A DNA stretch of 64,000 nt from Leptodactylus fallax (Eukaryota > Chordata > Amphibia > Anura > Leptodactylidae): NCBI GenBank assembly GCA_947044405.1, contig CAMRHE010000021.1, positions 7,548,501 to 7,612,500 of the forward strand. Direction: 5' to 3'. The first letter of the stretch is position 1, and each line of letters opens with the position of its first letter. Under the pieces are notes generated by a model that had not been told where the DNA came from, searched no databases, and saw nothing but the letters and a program-made list of their open reading frames with translations. The position numbers and the translations under genes are program-made. Below, in pieces: positions 22,640 to 37,479 of the stretch.

Positions 22640-23110
22640 CTGCATTGTGGAGGAGGGAGGGAAAAGTAATCTGTGAGCTGGGGCAAAAGGATCAGTCATT
22701 TTGGAACCAAAAAAAGCTATCATTAAGAGGGGGGACATAATGACCAGTATTTGAGCATTGAGAGATGGGGCATTGGGAGCCATCTGTGAGAGAGAGGGCA
22801 TGGGGAGTTGTCCATGAAAATGAGGCATAGAGGATGTCTGTGAGAGAGGATGCACTCTGGATAGCAGTGTGTAATACACAGGGAACCATGAGAAGAAGTC
22901 TATAAAAGAGTGGAAATTGGGAGCAACATTTGATGGAGGAATCTGTGAGAAAGGTGCATAATGAGCAGTCTGTAAGAGAGAGTGGTCACGGGGAAAAATC
23001 TTTGTGAGAGGTGGGATATATGGAGTAGTCTTAGAAAAAGAGTGATATGTGTGTAATGGAGGGAAATGACTACAGTGGGCAATTTATGTGAGAGATGGTA
23101 TGGGTGTCTA
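22640..23110. repeat. Degenerate tandem repeat, about 40-50 bp unit
   Basis: The motif 'tctgtgagagag' or 'ctgtgagaaagg' recurs at intervals of about 40-50 bp (22784, 22831, 22942, 22971, 23003, 23089) with 'atggggag', 'attgggag' or 'catgggg' between. Units are strongly diverged, so the array is old. Open frames on minus at 22589-23082 are by-products. Confidence 0.55.
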
Positions 23111-24029
23111 TTCTAGTTTCCCAGCCTGCTTCTTATTGGACATCAGGTATACTGTATAACAATAATCCTCTTTCTACCATATACCACCGGGGATACTAAA
23201 ATTAAAACATGTTTCTGCTATAGACCACTAGGGATAGTGATATGACCCTTTCTCTAACCTAGGCTACTAGTGATAGTGACATTAAACTCTTTCCTAGACC
23301 CCCAGGGTAGCATGCATCTCAAACATTCAACTGTAGAATCCTTCAATATTACTATAAACCTGTTAAAAATCCTAGCTCTGTGGAGGATAACAGTGGAAAG
23401 TTGAAACACAAAGTGGCCAGGGCTTTGTAGGGGGGAGGAGTTCGAATTTTAGACTATAAAAAAAGAAAATGAGCACTGAATTGAAGCAGCAGCTTTAGTA
23501 CCTTCCTGAACTCACTACTTTAATTTAGAGACTCACTGTAACTTTGAGCATCTGAAATTCCTAGTGTCTGTTGGTCACTGCTGGTCTTCTGTTCTACTCT
23601 GAGAATTGCCTTTGCCACAGTCAAAAGTTCCTGCTTCCTCCCTCACATGAAGCATGCATCTTACACTGCTGAGTAGAGCAAAGAGGAAGAAGAAGAAGAA
23701 GGGTCAAGTCTTTTATACTTAACTATGATAAGGTTTACTTTGTTATGGGCCATGTTTTGAATTTCTAATTGGTAGAGCAAAGTGATCGATGTGATATGGG
23801 AGTGATGACCGAGATTTAGCAGTGCCACGTCTCCACGTGGTGATCAGAGATTACAAACCCACTCTCATCTCTAAATGCACTGCATCACACAGTCACTCAC
23901 CAATCACAGTGAAGTGGGTGTTCCAAGATGTGCACAGAACCACGCCCACCACAAACTCCTCACCCGTCCATACTGTGATATATAAAGCTCCAAGTTTCTC
24001 CCCTCTCTGCACTGATGGCTTAAGGTAGC
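23111..24029. other. No gene seen; short diverged repeats near 23180-23300
   Basis: Three copies of a phrase like 'tagaccactagggatagtga' occur at 23180-23300. The rest is non-coding. A TATAAA-like word at about 23456 is not supported by any transcript structure. Confidence 0.35.
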
Positions 24030-24497
24030 AGGGGTTGGTCCAACTGTCCAGTGAGTAGGTGTCATCCTACTTCTCCACCAACACTGCATACACTCAATGC
24101 ATGTGGTCTGACTATAACATACAGTTTCTCACTATAAATCTTGGACGCTCTTTGCACCAGTTTTCATGAAGAATAAACAACTCTTTATCTAACCCATCTT
24201 GCCAACCCTCCTAATGTCTCTTCTCTGTCTTCTACTTCTCAATAAATGCCCAACCAAAGGAATCCCCTGCCAACACTTTCTTAGCACATAAGGCAGTCAT
24301 ACATGGTCACTTAATGAGGCATGGCTCCAAACTCAAATGGCAGAGATTCCATTAGAAACCCCTATCTATCAGTTATACGTTTGCTCCACCACACCCCTCA
24401 AGCTAAAGTTAAATTTCTAAGACATTCTTGACCATATTTTAGCTTTCAACAAGGCACTAGACAAGGTGCCCTCTTCCCCCTATTATTTGCCATCTCA

Positions 24498-24752
24498 ATG
24501 AAGCCTCTTGCACAAAATATCAGCTTAAACCACGATATTTCAGGATACAAACTAGATATGGCTGAGTTTAAACTTGGAATGTACTCAGATGACATGCTGT
24601 TATTTATCACTGGAAAACTGATGTCCTTGCCTAATCTTATGGCTACATTCTCTCTTTTTGATTCCTATTCAGGACTCACTGTGAACCCTCAAGAATCAAT
24701 TTGCATTAAATGTCCATTTGCCACAACGCACTATAGACTCAATCAAACATAA
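24498..24752 (+). pseudogene. L1 ORF2 reverse transcriptase core fragment
   Basis: An 84-residue open fragment with MKPLAQNISLNHDISGYKL, KLGMYSDDMLLFITG and FSLFDSYSGLTVNPQES matches the palm region of vertebrate L1 reverse transcriptase. The catalytic box is YSDD instead of YADD. It belongs to the decayed L1 at 24030-26637. Confidence 0.8.
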
Positions 24753-25168
24753 TTTTGGCTTTAATTGGACATCCCAGATGAGTTATCTCAGTATCTAACC
24801 ACCCAATAATCCCAGTAAATTTGTATCTTTGTAATTACCCTAAAAAATTTCCTGCTATAAGAAAACTACTGAAAAAATGGTCAAGGTATAATATTTCTTA
24901 GTTATAGGCGTCTAAATGACAATTCTGCCTAAACTATTATACCTTTTAGGGTGTTCCAGGTCAAACTCCCATTATGGACTCTTGCACATATGCAAAACAT
25001 TTTTATTTTGATGAACAGGGGTATTGAAGTGGGTAAAGCTACTTTGCATCAGTCCACCACAAATGGCAGATTAAATTAACGTCATCTTAAATTCTACTAC
25101 TAAGCTTCTCAAGTTTCACAAACTATGTCTTACAACTATAACCCTAAGCAGGTTAAATGCTACTTTTT

Positions 25169-25250
25169 TTGTTTCAATGATTTTTATTGAAATTTTAAAA
25201 CTTTTAAAATACTGAGAAAATCAACATAGAGAACACAAAAATTATAAATG
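25169..25250 (-). mobile_element. Tiny L1-like 3'-end insertion with a target duplication
   Basis: The sequence reads as the complement of an L1 3' end: an A-tail (T-run on +) next to 'gtttcaatgatttttattga'. It is flanked by 'gctacttttt' at 25159-25168 and 25251-25260. Only about 80 bp were copied, an extreme 5' truncation. It interrupts the older L1 around it. Confidence 0.7.
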
Positions 25251-26637
25251 GCTACTTTTTGAAACCATTACTTTATCCCTCAGCTCCCTCACAATACACA
25301 TATGATCCCCATATCTGAGAAACACCATCCTACAGTCACAAATAAAATTACTATACATTTCTTAACACTATGGTTAACTTCTTGAAACAGATTTAATCTT
25401 ATCACATCCCCGTTACAGCCACTCTTACAAAAACCCTGACTTCCCCCAGATACGGTGACTTCTGATGGTGAAATATAAACTTACACTTTCTACATCAATT
25501 ATGTAAGGATGGTCGAATCCTTGAATTCGATACCCTAGTACAGATTTACCAAATCCCTTTAAGGGAACATTTTTGCTACCTGCAAATCAGACATCTTGTT
25601 TTCCCCACATTTACCTCCCATGACTATAAAATAACCCTCTTTGAGGCAACTTGCTGTAATGCCCCGAAATACAAAGGCCTCATTTCATTAATGCATCAGA
25701 AATTTAGTGGCACCACCTACTCAGGCATAATCCCTTATTTACGGGCCTGGGAGAGAGAGCTAGGACCCTTACCTGCCAACACTTCCTGGCAACATATTTT
25801 TGATAGGACCAGCTCTCTCACAATCAAATATAAAAGAGGCTTCATACAAAGTTCTCACAAGATGGTATCTAATGTCAGCCTGACTATCTAAACTTGCCCC
25901 TACATACTCTAAATCCTGTTCTAGGAATTGTGGTAAAATCGCAACAATGACCCAAGTATGATGGTCATGTCCCATTGCCACAGTACACTGCAAATGGGTA
26001 GAATACCTCATAATCTAAAAGTTAAATCTTTCAATAAATATAATCCCATGATCAGCCTTACTAAACACAGACCGGAGGGCCTTTCTCAGGAAATACGATA
26101 GCCATTTGTTGGAAAACCCCATTGATTCCATTTTCCAGGACACCGGAAAGAAATCCAGCCATTTGAATGAATTGTGAGTATCCATGAAGACAGTCTACCC
26201 ACATATGAGACCCAGTGGTCTGGATGGCAATTTGTCACTTCGTCATTCTGCCCGGGGCCCCTATAATATCTGTACAACCAAATTAACCCCTATCCCCCGA
26301 GTTACCCCTTCCTTTAATACTAGACTATATTTCATATGTCTAGAATATATTTAAAAACTAAGAAATATCCTTATGTTATACTATATTTACCCTACAGTTA
26401 TATAACTTAACTATTACTATGCCTGCATTTTTTGCCTACCCACCATATCTTGCCTTCTTTATTTTCCTTTCCTCCCCATTAGCTTTCCTTGCCACCCCTA
26501 CCCACTCTCTACCTTCCTTGATGGCTCTGCATAGCCTATTCCTAGGCATATTCCTGTAGCCCTATATCCTATAGTATGGGACATCTATTTGTATTCATTA
26601 TTTCATATGCTAACAATAAAGCAAGTATAAAAAAAAT

Positions 26638-27552
26638 GCCTTGAATCAGTCATCTGAAGAATTAACCCATAATAACTCTGAGGTTTTCTACAATGGGACA
26701 CATTTAATAAATTTAATAGCAGGGCAGTGCTGAGTATTAGGAAGGTACTGATAATATTGGACACCTGTGACCTATCCATCTCTGGCCACATGAACAAATT
26801 TTAAAAAGTTAGTATTCTGGCACATTTTCAATATTTTATCTGCCCCAATGTTAATTTTACTGCTTAATACAATAGACTAAGATGCTGAATTTGTAGCCAA
26901 ATACATATGGCTAATGTTTTCTGTCCTGCAAATCAAGGACAAGATTTAAACAGCATAGAATTGATAGAGACCAGAAAATCAGGATTATTTACATGGTTAG
27001 TGTGAACAGCAGCCTATGCTATTACTAGAAAATACTTTCTGTGAGACTTACCTTTCTGGCATTATGTTTTGTTACCAATTTTGATATAAATAAATCTCAT
27101 CTAAAACCAGTGGACATACGCTGAAAGCTTCATACACTAGATCAACACTGACTACTTTTATTGTGAAACCCATCTGAGAAAAGTACAGGCTATTTCAAAA
27201 ACCTTGGGGGAGGTAAACCATTAAATGTGCCATTGATTTAGATGAGACTATTTAAACGATACAGCCGAGATTTAATGACGCCTCAGTTGCCCAAGAAAAT
27301 GCAATCAAGTATGTTCTGTCCGTGTGATTTATGGTGTGAGAGTTTAAGTGAGAGGGTTTTTTTAGACTTAACAGGTAACTGCATATTTATCTTTATGTTG
27401 TGATTTCTGTGTTTCTGTGTAAGGGCTTTGGTGGCAGAACAGAATGATCAGGCATCAGGAGTACTATTAAAGGACTATTATTATTATTATTAATAGGAAA
27501 AGGGCTCTAGTGGATATTTAAATCATTGAAATGACACTTCCTGGTAAAGGAT
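26638..27552. other. Non-repetitive, gene-free; possible conserved non-coding DNA at 27180-27350
   Basis: No element ends or coding domains recognised. The segment around 27240-27310 ('gagatttaatgacgcctcag', 'gcccaagaaaatgcaatcaa') has the balanced, word-rich look of conserved regulatory DNA. A short (ATT)n run lies at 27476-27492. Confidence 0.35.
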
Positions 27553-27556
27553 TTAA

Positions 27557-28022
27557 AGGGAACCTGTCAGGTTGTTTTTCCACCCTAAATTGATCCCATC
27601 ATTTGCAGCATCAAGTAACATCAAGTAATGATCTTTCTTATGGTGCCCCTTTACTAAGCTTTTTGTTGCTGAAAAGTCAAGTTATAAGCTTTTAAAACCT
27701 TAACTAGTCATGGTGTTTGGGGAGCAGTTTCATATAGTCATCCAGTCATCGCTCTAAATCTCACCCTGTGTGGCGTAATTGATGTGTCCCTCACTGTCGG
27801 ATGTCAGCCTGATACCTTACCTAAATGCTGGCCTCACAAGGCATGATTTAGCGTGATGACTGCATGAATAGATACCAGTTAAGGTACATTTTCATAGGTT
27901 TTAAAAACTGATAACTTGACTTTTTAGAAACACAAAGTGAGGGGAACCATAGGAAAGGCCAATACTTAATCCTATACACACTAGGGCCAGTTTAGGGTGG
28001 AAAACTACCTGATAGGTTCCAT
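27557..28022. mobile_element. T2/Kolobok MITE, 466 bp
   Basis: TTAA at 27553-27556 and 28023-28026. Inverted ends read AGGGAACCTGTCAGGTTGTT and, on the complement of the right end, ATGGAACCTATCAGGTAGTT. The TTAA plus AGGG start is the T2 signature described for Xenopus Kolobok-type MITEs. Inner parts also fold back ('tccaccctaaattg' against 'agtttagggtgga'). No coding capacity. Confidence 0.85.
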
Positions 28023-28114
28023 TTAAAACTAGTCTGTTCATATATATCCATCAAATAAAAAAATAACCATGACCTTGTTTAACCGAAATTTTTAGCATTC
28101 TTTGTTCTGAATAT

Positions 28115-28377
28115 GGGCAGCATGGCAGCTCAGTGGTTAGCCTTGCAGTGCTGGAGTCCTGGGTTCGAATCCTGCCAAGGACAACATCTGCAAGGAGTTT
28201 GTATGTTCTCCCCGTGTTTGCGTGGGTTTCCTCCGGGTACTCCGGTTTCCTCCCACACTCCAAAGACATACTGATAGGGAATGTAGATTGTGAGCTCTAT
28301 ATGGGACAGTAACTGACAATGTCTGTAAAGCGCTGTGGAGTATGATGGCGCTATACAAGTAAGCATAAATAAATAAA
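28115..28377 (+). repeat. tRNA-derived SINE, copy 3 (best preserved)
   Basis: It has A-box-like GGCAGCTCAGTGGTTAGCCT, a good B box (gggttcgaatcctgcc), body 'acaacatctgcaaggagttt', 'gtttcctccgggtactccgg', 'ccaaagacatactgataggg', and an L2-like tail 'gcgctgtggagtatgatggc' followed by ATAA repeats. The tail could let it borrow an L2 reverse transcriptase. Minus-strand open frames here (28051-28463) are the usual shadows of this SINE. Confidence 0.9.
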
Positions 28378-29448
28378 ATATGCATAAGTGGAAAACACAG
28401 TGCCAGACACTGGTGGTGGTTTATCTCCAAAGAGAACAAAAGGATGGGAATGTTAAAGTTCAAATCTTATTGAAAGTCAGGAGGTCCCATACACATTAGA
28501 TGGTTGGTTGTTCTACCAACATTAATCTAATGACTAGCTTAAAAATTGCAAGATATAAGTTGCCCAACTCCATTCTATTATACATTTCACTTGTGTTGAT
28601 CTAGGTATAAAGAAAACATAAGAGTAAATAGTTATCAATACAGATGACCCTGAGTGACTCTTGAAAATATATATTCTTTATTATTTCACCAAAAAGGAAT
28701 GCATTCTGATTTTCTGAATCATAGACTTGTTGAGTTATCAAATAACTAGTTATCAAATAAACAGTAATAATCAATGGATACCAATTATTGCCTGTTCTTC
28801 CTTGGTCTTCTGACCATTATTCCCTTAATATGACTTATAAATTAAAAATGATACCAGTCCACTATTTGTACTACTAAACAAAAACAGGAAAGATGTAATA
28901 AAAGATATAGAATAAATAAAAAATAAAGAATAAAAATAACACATTTAAATTTCAGCATCCCAAAAGTTAACATTTTGTTCCATAATTCAAGGCTTGAAAA
29001 AACCCTGTTCATTAAAATGTGATTCTACAAATTCATTCTTCAAGTCTAGGAGTCATCTATAAAACATATTAGGATGTAAAACTACAGCAAAAGAAAACGC
29101 ATCATGCTGAAAATATATTAATTTAAATCCTCCATTAATATTTGTAAGTTATTCTTCAAGACGCAGGGAATTCTAGAAGTTAAATAGAAGTCACCTTTGA
29201 ACACCATTTTACTAAGTACATATACTACTGTATTCATAATTCTGCAAGCCTTTATGCTGTATGTATATATTTTAAAAGGGTTTTCCTTTGTTGCCCTTCC
29301 TTTAAAAATTCCAGAAAACACCTTCTAGGGCTTTACCCTCCCCTCCCCTCTGTATTCTTATGAATAATAATGCTTAAAGTCAATCAAGTCACATGTCATT
29401 GATCCAATGTCAAGAGGCAGATCTGAAAAAATGTGATCAGTAACAAAA
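28378..29448. other. No gene seen
   Basis: AT-rich, non-coding, no terminal repeats recognised. Confidence 0.4.
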
Positions 29449-29682
29449 GGATCAGTAAAAAACAGATGCAGCAAGGACATTAAAAATAGACACATAGTTT
29501 AGATCCAAACATGAAACAGTCATTCGTGTGAGCCCTCAGCGCGGTTCTATCCATTATTAGATATTGGATCAGTAAAAAACAGATGCAGCAAGGACATTAA
29601 AAATAGACACATAGTTTAGATCCAAACATGAAACAGTCATTCGTGTGAGCCCTCAGCGCGGTTCTATCCATTATTAGATATT
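29449..29682. repeat. Exact 117-bp tandem duplication
   Basis: Two adjacent copies, 29449-29565 and 29566-29682, appear identical by direct reading, including a rare GC-rich word (gccctcagcgcggttc). The copies are not part of a longer array. Identity implies a very recent duplication or an assembly error. Confidence 0.95.
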
Positions 29683-32647
<2,965 letters not shown>

Positions 32648-32649
32648 TA

Positions 32650-33466
32650 GGTGGTACTGAAACAATAGAGAAGATTTACTAACGCTTCCTAAAGAGAAGT
32701 TAGCATAGACTTAGACAATGAAATATATTACAGTGGTTAATGTAGTATACATCTGGTGCATTTTGCTAGACATGTTAGTCACTTTTCCCATGACACCTCT
32801 TGGTTGGTTTACTTTATGCTAATATTTTGTGCCAAAATTTCAGTGCACACTGCCCCATCTGTAAGCCACACCCACCCTTCTCTAAGCTGCACTTCCTTTT
32901 CTACAAAATATCTAGTGAGGGACAAAAGTGTCTAAAATATCTAATAAATCTGGTTCAAGGAACTTACAGCAATTATCTGGCCAGTTTCACATTTAGCTTA
33001 GTGATTAGAGATAATATTGTTTCATTTGAAAGAATTTATTTTGCAGATATTTTACCTGGAATCATTTTTTCCTTTTATTTCTGCTTGTGTCATTGGAAAA
33101 AAATACATCTGCAGAGGTTTGAAAAAATATAACATAGTGATCTACAATTACCAAAACTGTTACTGTAGATTACTGCAATTTCAATTGTAATCCAATCAGA
33201 ATTAGTGGCTGCTTTCATTTTATTTACTTTTCTCTTTGTTTCAATTTTTTTGTGTTTTAGATCATTTTAAATGTAATTTTCAACTTTATAAAATGGATTT
33301 ACATTTCTTTCAGTATTCTAATGCCAGCCATAAATATTACATACTGTTTAGCTATCCCACTCCTATACACAAGCAAGACTTGCACATGGCTAATTTCCAT
33401 TTAGAGGAAAAGAATCACACAAAGCCTGTTACTTATCTCCCTCAGCAGTTTCAGCAAACATTAGTC
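32650..33466. other. No gene seen
   Basis: Non-coding. Segments near 32655-32960 look like an old unnamed repeat, but no ends are visible. Confidence 0.35.
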
Positions 33467-34112
33467 CAGTGGTGTAAATACCAAGATAGCAGCGGTAGTG
33501 GCTGCCACAGGGCCTGGGACCTTAGGGGGCCCAGCAGGCCCCTGATGTTTTTTCTTTTATATTCTGTTACCTGCTGGAGTAACCCCAGCAGGTAATGGGC
33601 CCTATATACTTACTGATCCCGCTCCTGCTCGCAGCCACCTCCGCTTCCCCTTCTGCGTACCATATGTCGCTGGGGCTTCCTGGAGCTCAGGAGGGTAACT
33701 AAAGGCGGCTGTGAGCAGGAGCAGGTATCAGTAAGTGAGGCCGCAGGCCCGCTAACCTCAACAAATATTACTATTATTATACTCTGGGGTCTCTTCAGAC
33801 CCAGAGTATAATGATTGGAGGGCCAGGGGATGTGAGTGAACATAAAAAACACTGTTACTCACCTCTCCTGCGCTCTGGCATTCTCCGGCAGTCTTCGGGC
33901 CTTTTTGGTGACATCCCAAATGTCATGTGGGCCAGGCTGACATCACTATGCGTCACGATGCTGGCCTGGCCCACGTGACGTCTGTACCAACATTGAAGAG
34001 GGCCGAAAGCAGCAAAGAGTGCGCCGGATCCCTGGAGTGGTAAGTAACATTGGTTCTTATGTTTGTCACCTCCCCGGATCTCCGATCATTATACTAGTAT
34101 AATAATAGTTCA
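33467..34112 (-). mobile_element. Hairpin hAT family, copy B (reverse orientation, right end lost)
   Basis: The left edge is CAGTGGTGTAAATACCAAGA followed by 'cagcggtagtggctgccaca', the family's distal terminus in inverted orientation. One full hairpin lies near 33776-33815. A second hairpin site at 34087-34106 has lost its inner part and leaves ATTATACTAGTATAAT. The minisatellite side is missing. At 34112 the element joins a Kolobok fragment. Confidence 0.75.
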
Positions 34113-34294
34113 TAGGTGTCATGGGTGACGCGATGACGCTGAGCTACAAGGAACGCCTTTCTGACAGTGGGGAGATATCAGTGCCGAAATTAACGGCACC
34201 GAAATCTCCACCACCGGGGCACATAACAGGAAAGCCAATAGTGCTTTCTAGTGGTATATAAAACCGCACAATCATGAGGACATGAAAGGTCCTT
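34113..34294. mobile_element. T2/Kolobok fragment fused to the hAT
   Basis: The right end reads 'catgaggacatgaaaggtcc' and TTTTAA (TTAA at 34295-34298), matching the ends of the element at 36156-36667 ('gacctttcatgtcctcatg'). Shared internal words are 'gatgacgctgagct', 'gaacgcc' and 'ccggggcacata'. The other end is missing where it meets the hAT. Confidence 0.65.
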
Positions 34295-34298
34295 TTAA

Positions 34299-34738
34299 GT
34301 ATCCTCATTTTTTTTTGTCTTGGAGGACTTAGAAGGGGGTATATGTGAGAATAGGGGATAGAATTACTTTCAGGAAAATTGGTAGTGCATGTAATAAATG
34401 TGTTGTATATCGTCCATGTTGACATCTTGATTTTTCTAAGCTGCTGTATAACGGAAAACATCAGTAATCACCCACCATGATAAACAAGTTGGTTCCTTCA
34501 TATGTCTGCAATTTCTATATTAAAATTTTTCTGCTTCTCTGACCCAATTGCACATTATATTTCTATTCAAATAAAACATACTAGTTTAAAACTGTATGAA
34601 TAATTCACTACTCAAAGCCATATTCATACTATAGTGTGGCAGAACATTGTACCATTACTGCAAAAACTGCTTGCATATAAAATACAAATATAAGTTTGTG
34701 AAAATTATTGACAAAAAAAGAAATTTTAGTAAATTGTC
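34299..34738. other. No gene seen
   Basis: AT-rich, non-coding flank of the Harbinger element. Confidence 0.4.
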
Positions 34739-35253
34739 TTAGGGGGAGTTCACACTACCGTTACTAGTGTCCGTTGCTAGCGTCCGTCACAAGATGATAA
34801 CAACTGACAATATGAGATCCTTCATAAAGCCGTTAAAAATCCCATAGTTTTCAATGGGATTTTATTTGTTGTCCGTTAGTGTCCGTTTTCACCAAATCCG
34901 TCATGTGTCCGTTATTTTCATGGACATTATAATGCGGCATGCAGGATTTTTGTGTATGTTCAAAATAACGGACTTATGTCGGATGTTAAGTGTCTGGTTT
35001 TTTTTACATTATTGTCTATGGGTAACAGATTCATAACGGACATTAACGAATGGTCTTCAGTTACTGTCCTTTATTTCTGTCCTTTTTTTATTCAGAGCAT
35101 GCTCAGAAAGTGCAAGGAATGGCACCTCCCTTCACAGTTACATGTTCAGGTCCTGCAGATTCAATCAGAAGAGGCACAGGTAGCAGCAGGAAGTATACTT
35201 GTGGTAAGTGCTGCTGCTGCTTATGATGATGATAGTACTATTTGTTTATCAGA

Positions 35254-35560
35254 GCAAGGCCAGATAGTATAATACCAAGTGCTGGCTTGTACTTGTAGTT
35301 CACTACATATCTTGCAAAAAAGCATTCTATTTGCATACTTTTTGCAAGATGGAAAATTGGTGCAAAAAAGTGATGCAAGGCCAGAAAGTATAATACCATG
35401 TGCTGACTTGTACTTGTAGTTCACTACACATCTTCCCAAAAAAGCATTCCATATGCATACTGTTATTAAGATGGAAAATTGGTGCAAAAAAGTGATGCGA
35501 GCAAGGCCAGAAAGTATAGTACCATGTGCTGGCTTGTACTTGTAGTTCACTACACATTTT
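35254..35560. repeat. 2.5 copies of a ~124-bp tandem repeat in Harbinger
   Basis: Units start with 'gcaaggccaga' at 35254, 35375 and 35501, each followed by 'cttgtacttgtagttcacta'. The third is cut short at about 35560. It lies upstream of the MADF gene, so it could sit in its promoter or first intron, or hold transposase-binding sites. That role is conjecture. Confidence 0.85.
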
Positions 35561-36155
35561 TAAGCGTCTATAGAACACATACTTGAATTTCTGCAACATC
35601 TTGTCTATTTAACATGTAGCCTTTATAATACATCCTTGTCTTTTTTTTTTTTTTTTTTACACAGATTGAATTGAAAATTCCACTTTCATTCCCAAAGTAA
35701 GTTGATTTTTTTTATGCATTGCAAATGACATAATTTTTTTAAATTGTACTAAACTATGTTTTTCTAAAAAAAGATGTCTTCTGATGGCGAACTGACGTCA
35801 CCACCAGTGAGGCGCAGGCGACTTGGTCAAGTTGTAAGTTTTTAGTTTTTATAATTTTTTCTCTGATTTTACATACTTTATCTAAATTTAAATAAAAAAT
35901 GTATATTTATTTTTAAAGAGAACACCAATACCTCCCAGGTCGCCTCAATTTTCACCAGGTACCTCAGATAAGGAGGTATGTAATAATTTCTTCTTTTTTT
36001 TTCCAGGAAATAGCTATGGTACAATGTATCCCAGAGTAGACTACTCCACAGAGACTGCAACTGCACCCTGAACTTCATGTGACAGCACAGGGCCCTCGTA
36101 GTCCTGTAGTATGTATTGTTCAAATTTTTAATATTATTTTTAAATCAATATTTAA

Positions 36156-36667
36156 AGACGACCTTTCATGTCCTCATGTATATGCTGTTTTACATACCGC
36201 TAGAAAGCTGACAGCATGCTGAATTCAGCGCACTGCCATATTTCCCGGTATGTGCCCCGGGGCTGGAGATATCGGTGGTCTTAGTTTCACGGTTCACCGT
36301 CAGAAGCGCGTTCCTGACAGTCTAGCTGGGCTGTGAGGAACACCCTCCCTGACAGTATTTGTCCATAGTCTTGTATTGGGGGGGCGTTCCTCACAGCTCA
36401 GCGTCATCGCTGGGCTGTAAGGAACGCCCCCTCTCTCTGTATTCGTCCATAACACTGTACTGTCAGAGGGGGCGTTCCTTACAGCCCAGTCATGACGCTG
36501 AGCTGTGAGGAACGCCCCCTCAGTACAAGACTATGGACGAGTACTGTCAGGGAGGGCGTTCCTCACAGCGCAGCTAGACTGTCAGGAACGGTTCTGACGG
36601 TGAAACGTGAAACTACGACCACCGATATCTCCAGCCCCGGGGCACATACCGGGAAAGCCGGTCCTCT
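36156..36667. mobile_element. T2/Kolobok foldback MITE, 512 bp
   Basis: TTAA at 36152-36155 and 36668-36671, with ends AGACGACCTTTCATG and the complement of CCGGTCCTC. Nearly the whole element folds on itself: 'gtgccccggggctggagata' pairs with 'atctccagccccggggcaca', and repeated 'gaggaacgccc' blocks fill the centre. It lies in an intron of the MADF gene. A partial relative is at 34113. Confidence 0.82.
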
Positions 36668-37479
36668 TTAAAGGTGTCTATAAAATAAAGTTAATTATAT
36701 CTATTACAAATGAACAAAATATCAATTAGATTTATTTCAATCAATTCAAATATAATCCCCTCTTAATTTTAGGATACAACAAGACAGAGGACAACTTCCT
36801 CCAGAGGAAGATCCCCTACTCAGCGGCGTGGAGCTGGTCAGAGACGTGCTCCAGGTTGCAGACGGGTAAAAAAAAAAAAATGTTATTTCTTAAATACATT
36901 AAATGACATGCTATTTGGAAAAAGTGTGTGTGGTGTATTGAAGAGGAGATTTCATGTCTTTCGAGATGGGTATTATATTGTATTATATTGTATTATTATA
37001 TACTGTTATAAAGGTCTGGGCACTCATGGCAACGATATCTCTGGCAAACGGATGCATTCCAGCTAATCAGACAGTCAGCTTTCTAACGTTATATAAGAAC
37101 ACCCCTCTCCTAGGACCTGAAAGCTCCTCGAGCTCACAATTGTTAAACTAAAATATATCGATGAAATCTTGTAGAATACTCAGGTCTTGCAATGTATTTT
37201 TATTTTTTATTTATTCTCAAATTTATTTCATAATTGCTTTTTTTTTTTTTAAGCTCGCCTCCTCCAGCAAGGAGGCCTGTGAGGAGCTTGTGTGGAATGT
37301 GGATAGTGAGCTCCTCATTGAGCTGGTGGAGGCCAAGCCGTCAATGTGGGACCCTTCTGATCAGCTCCACTCCTGATAAACATCAGACGGAGCGCCTCTG
37401 GAGAGAAATAGCTTCTCACCTTGTACAGGACTACGAGGGTTTGTCACAAGTCGAAAAAGAGACATGTTGTAAGTACATA

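Larger units (their letters stand above)
24030..26637 (+). mobile_element. L1-clade LINE, 5'-truncated and internally deleted
   Basis: ORF2 pieces in order on +: the end of the endonuclease (CMWSDYN near 24098-24118), a helix-rich linker (HKAVIHGHLMRHGSKLKW near 24290), reverse transcriptase from FQQGTRQGALFPLLFAISMKPLA (about 24445-24520), then GYKLDMAEFKLGMYSDDMLLF, where SDD replaces the usual ADD. The C-terminal region near 25691-25891 follows (MHQKFSGTTYSG..YLRAWERELG). The 3' end has AATAAAG and an A-run at about 26615-26637. Deletions between the endonuclease and RT, and many stops, make it inactive. Confidence 0.8.

Noticed and set aside
28051..28463. Protein frames such as 'LAGFEPRTPALQG'
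   Set aside because: Antisense reading of the SINE, seen at 3384-3593 and 13118-13366 too.
35774..35840. Host gene first exon
   Set aside because: It splices in phase to Harbinger MADF exons and lies between the Harbinger ends.
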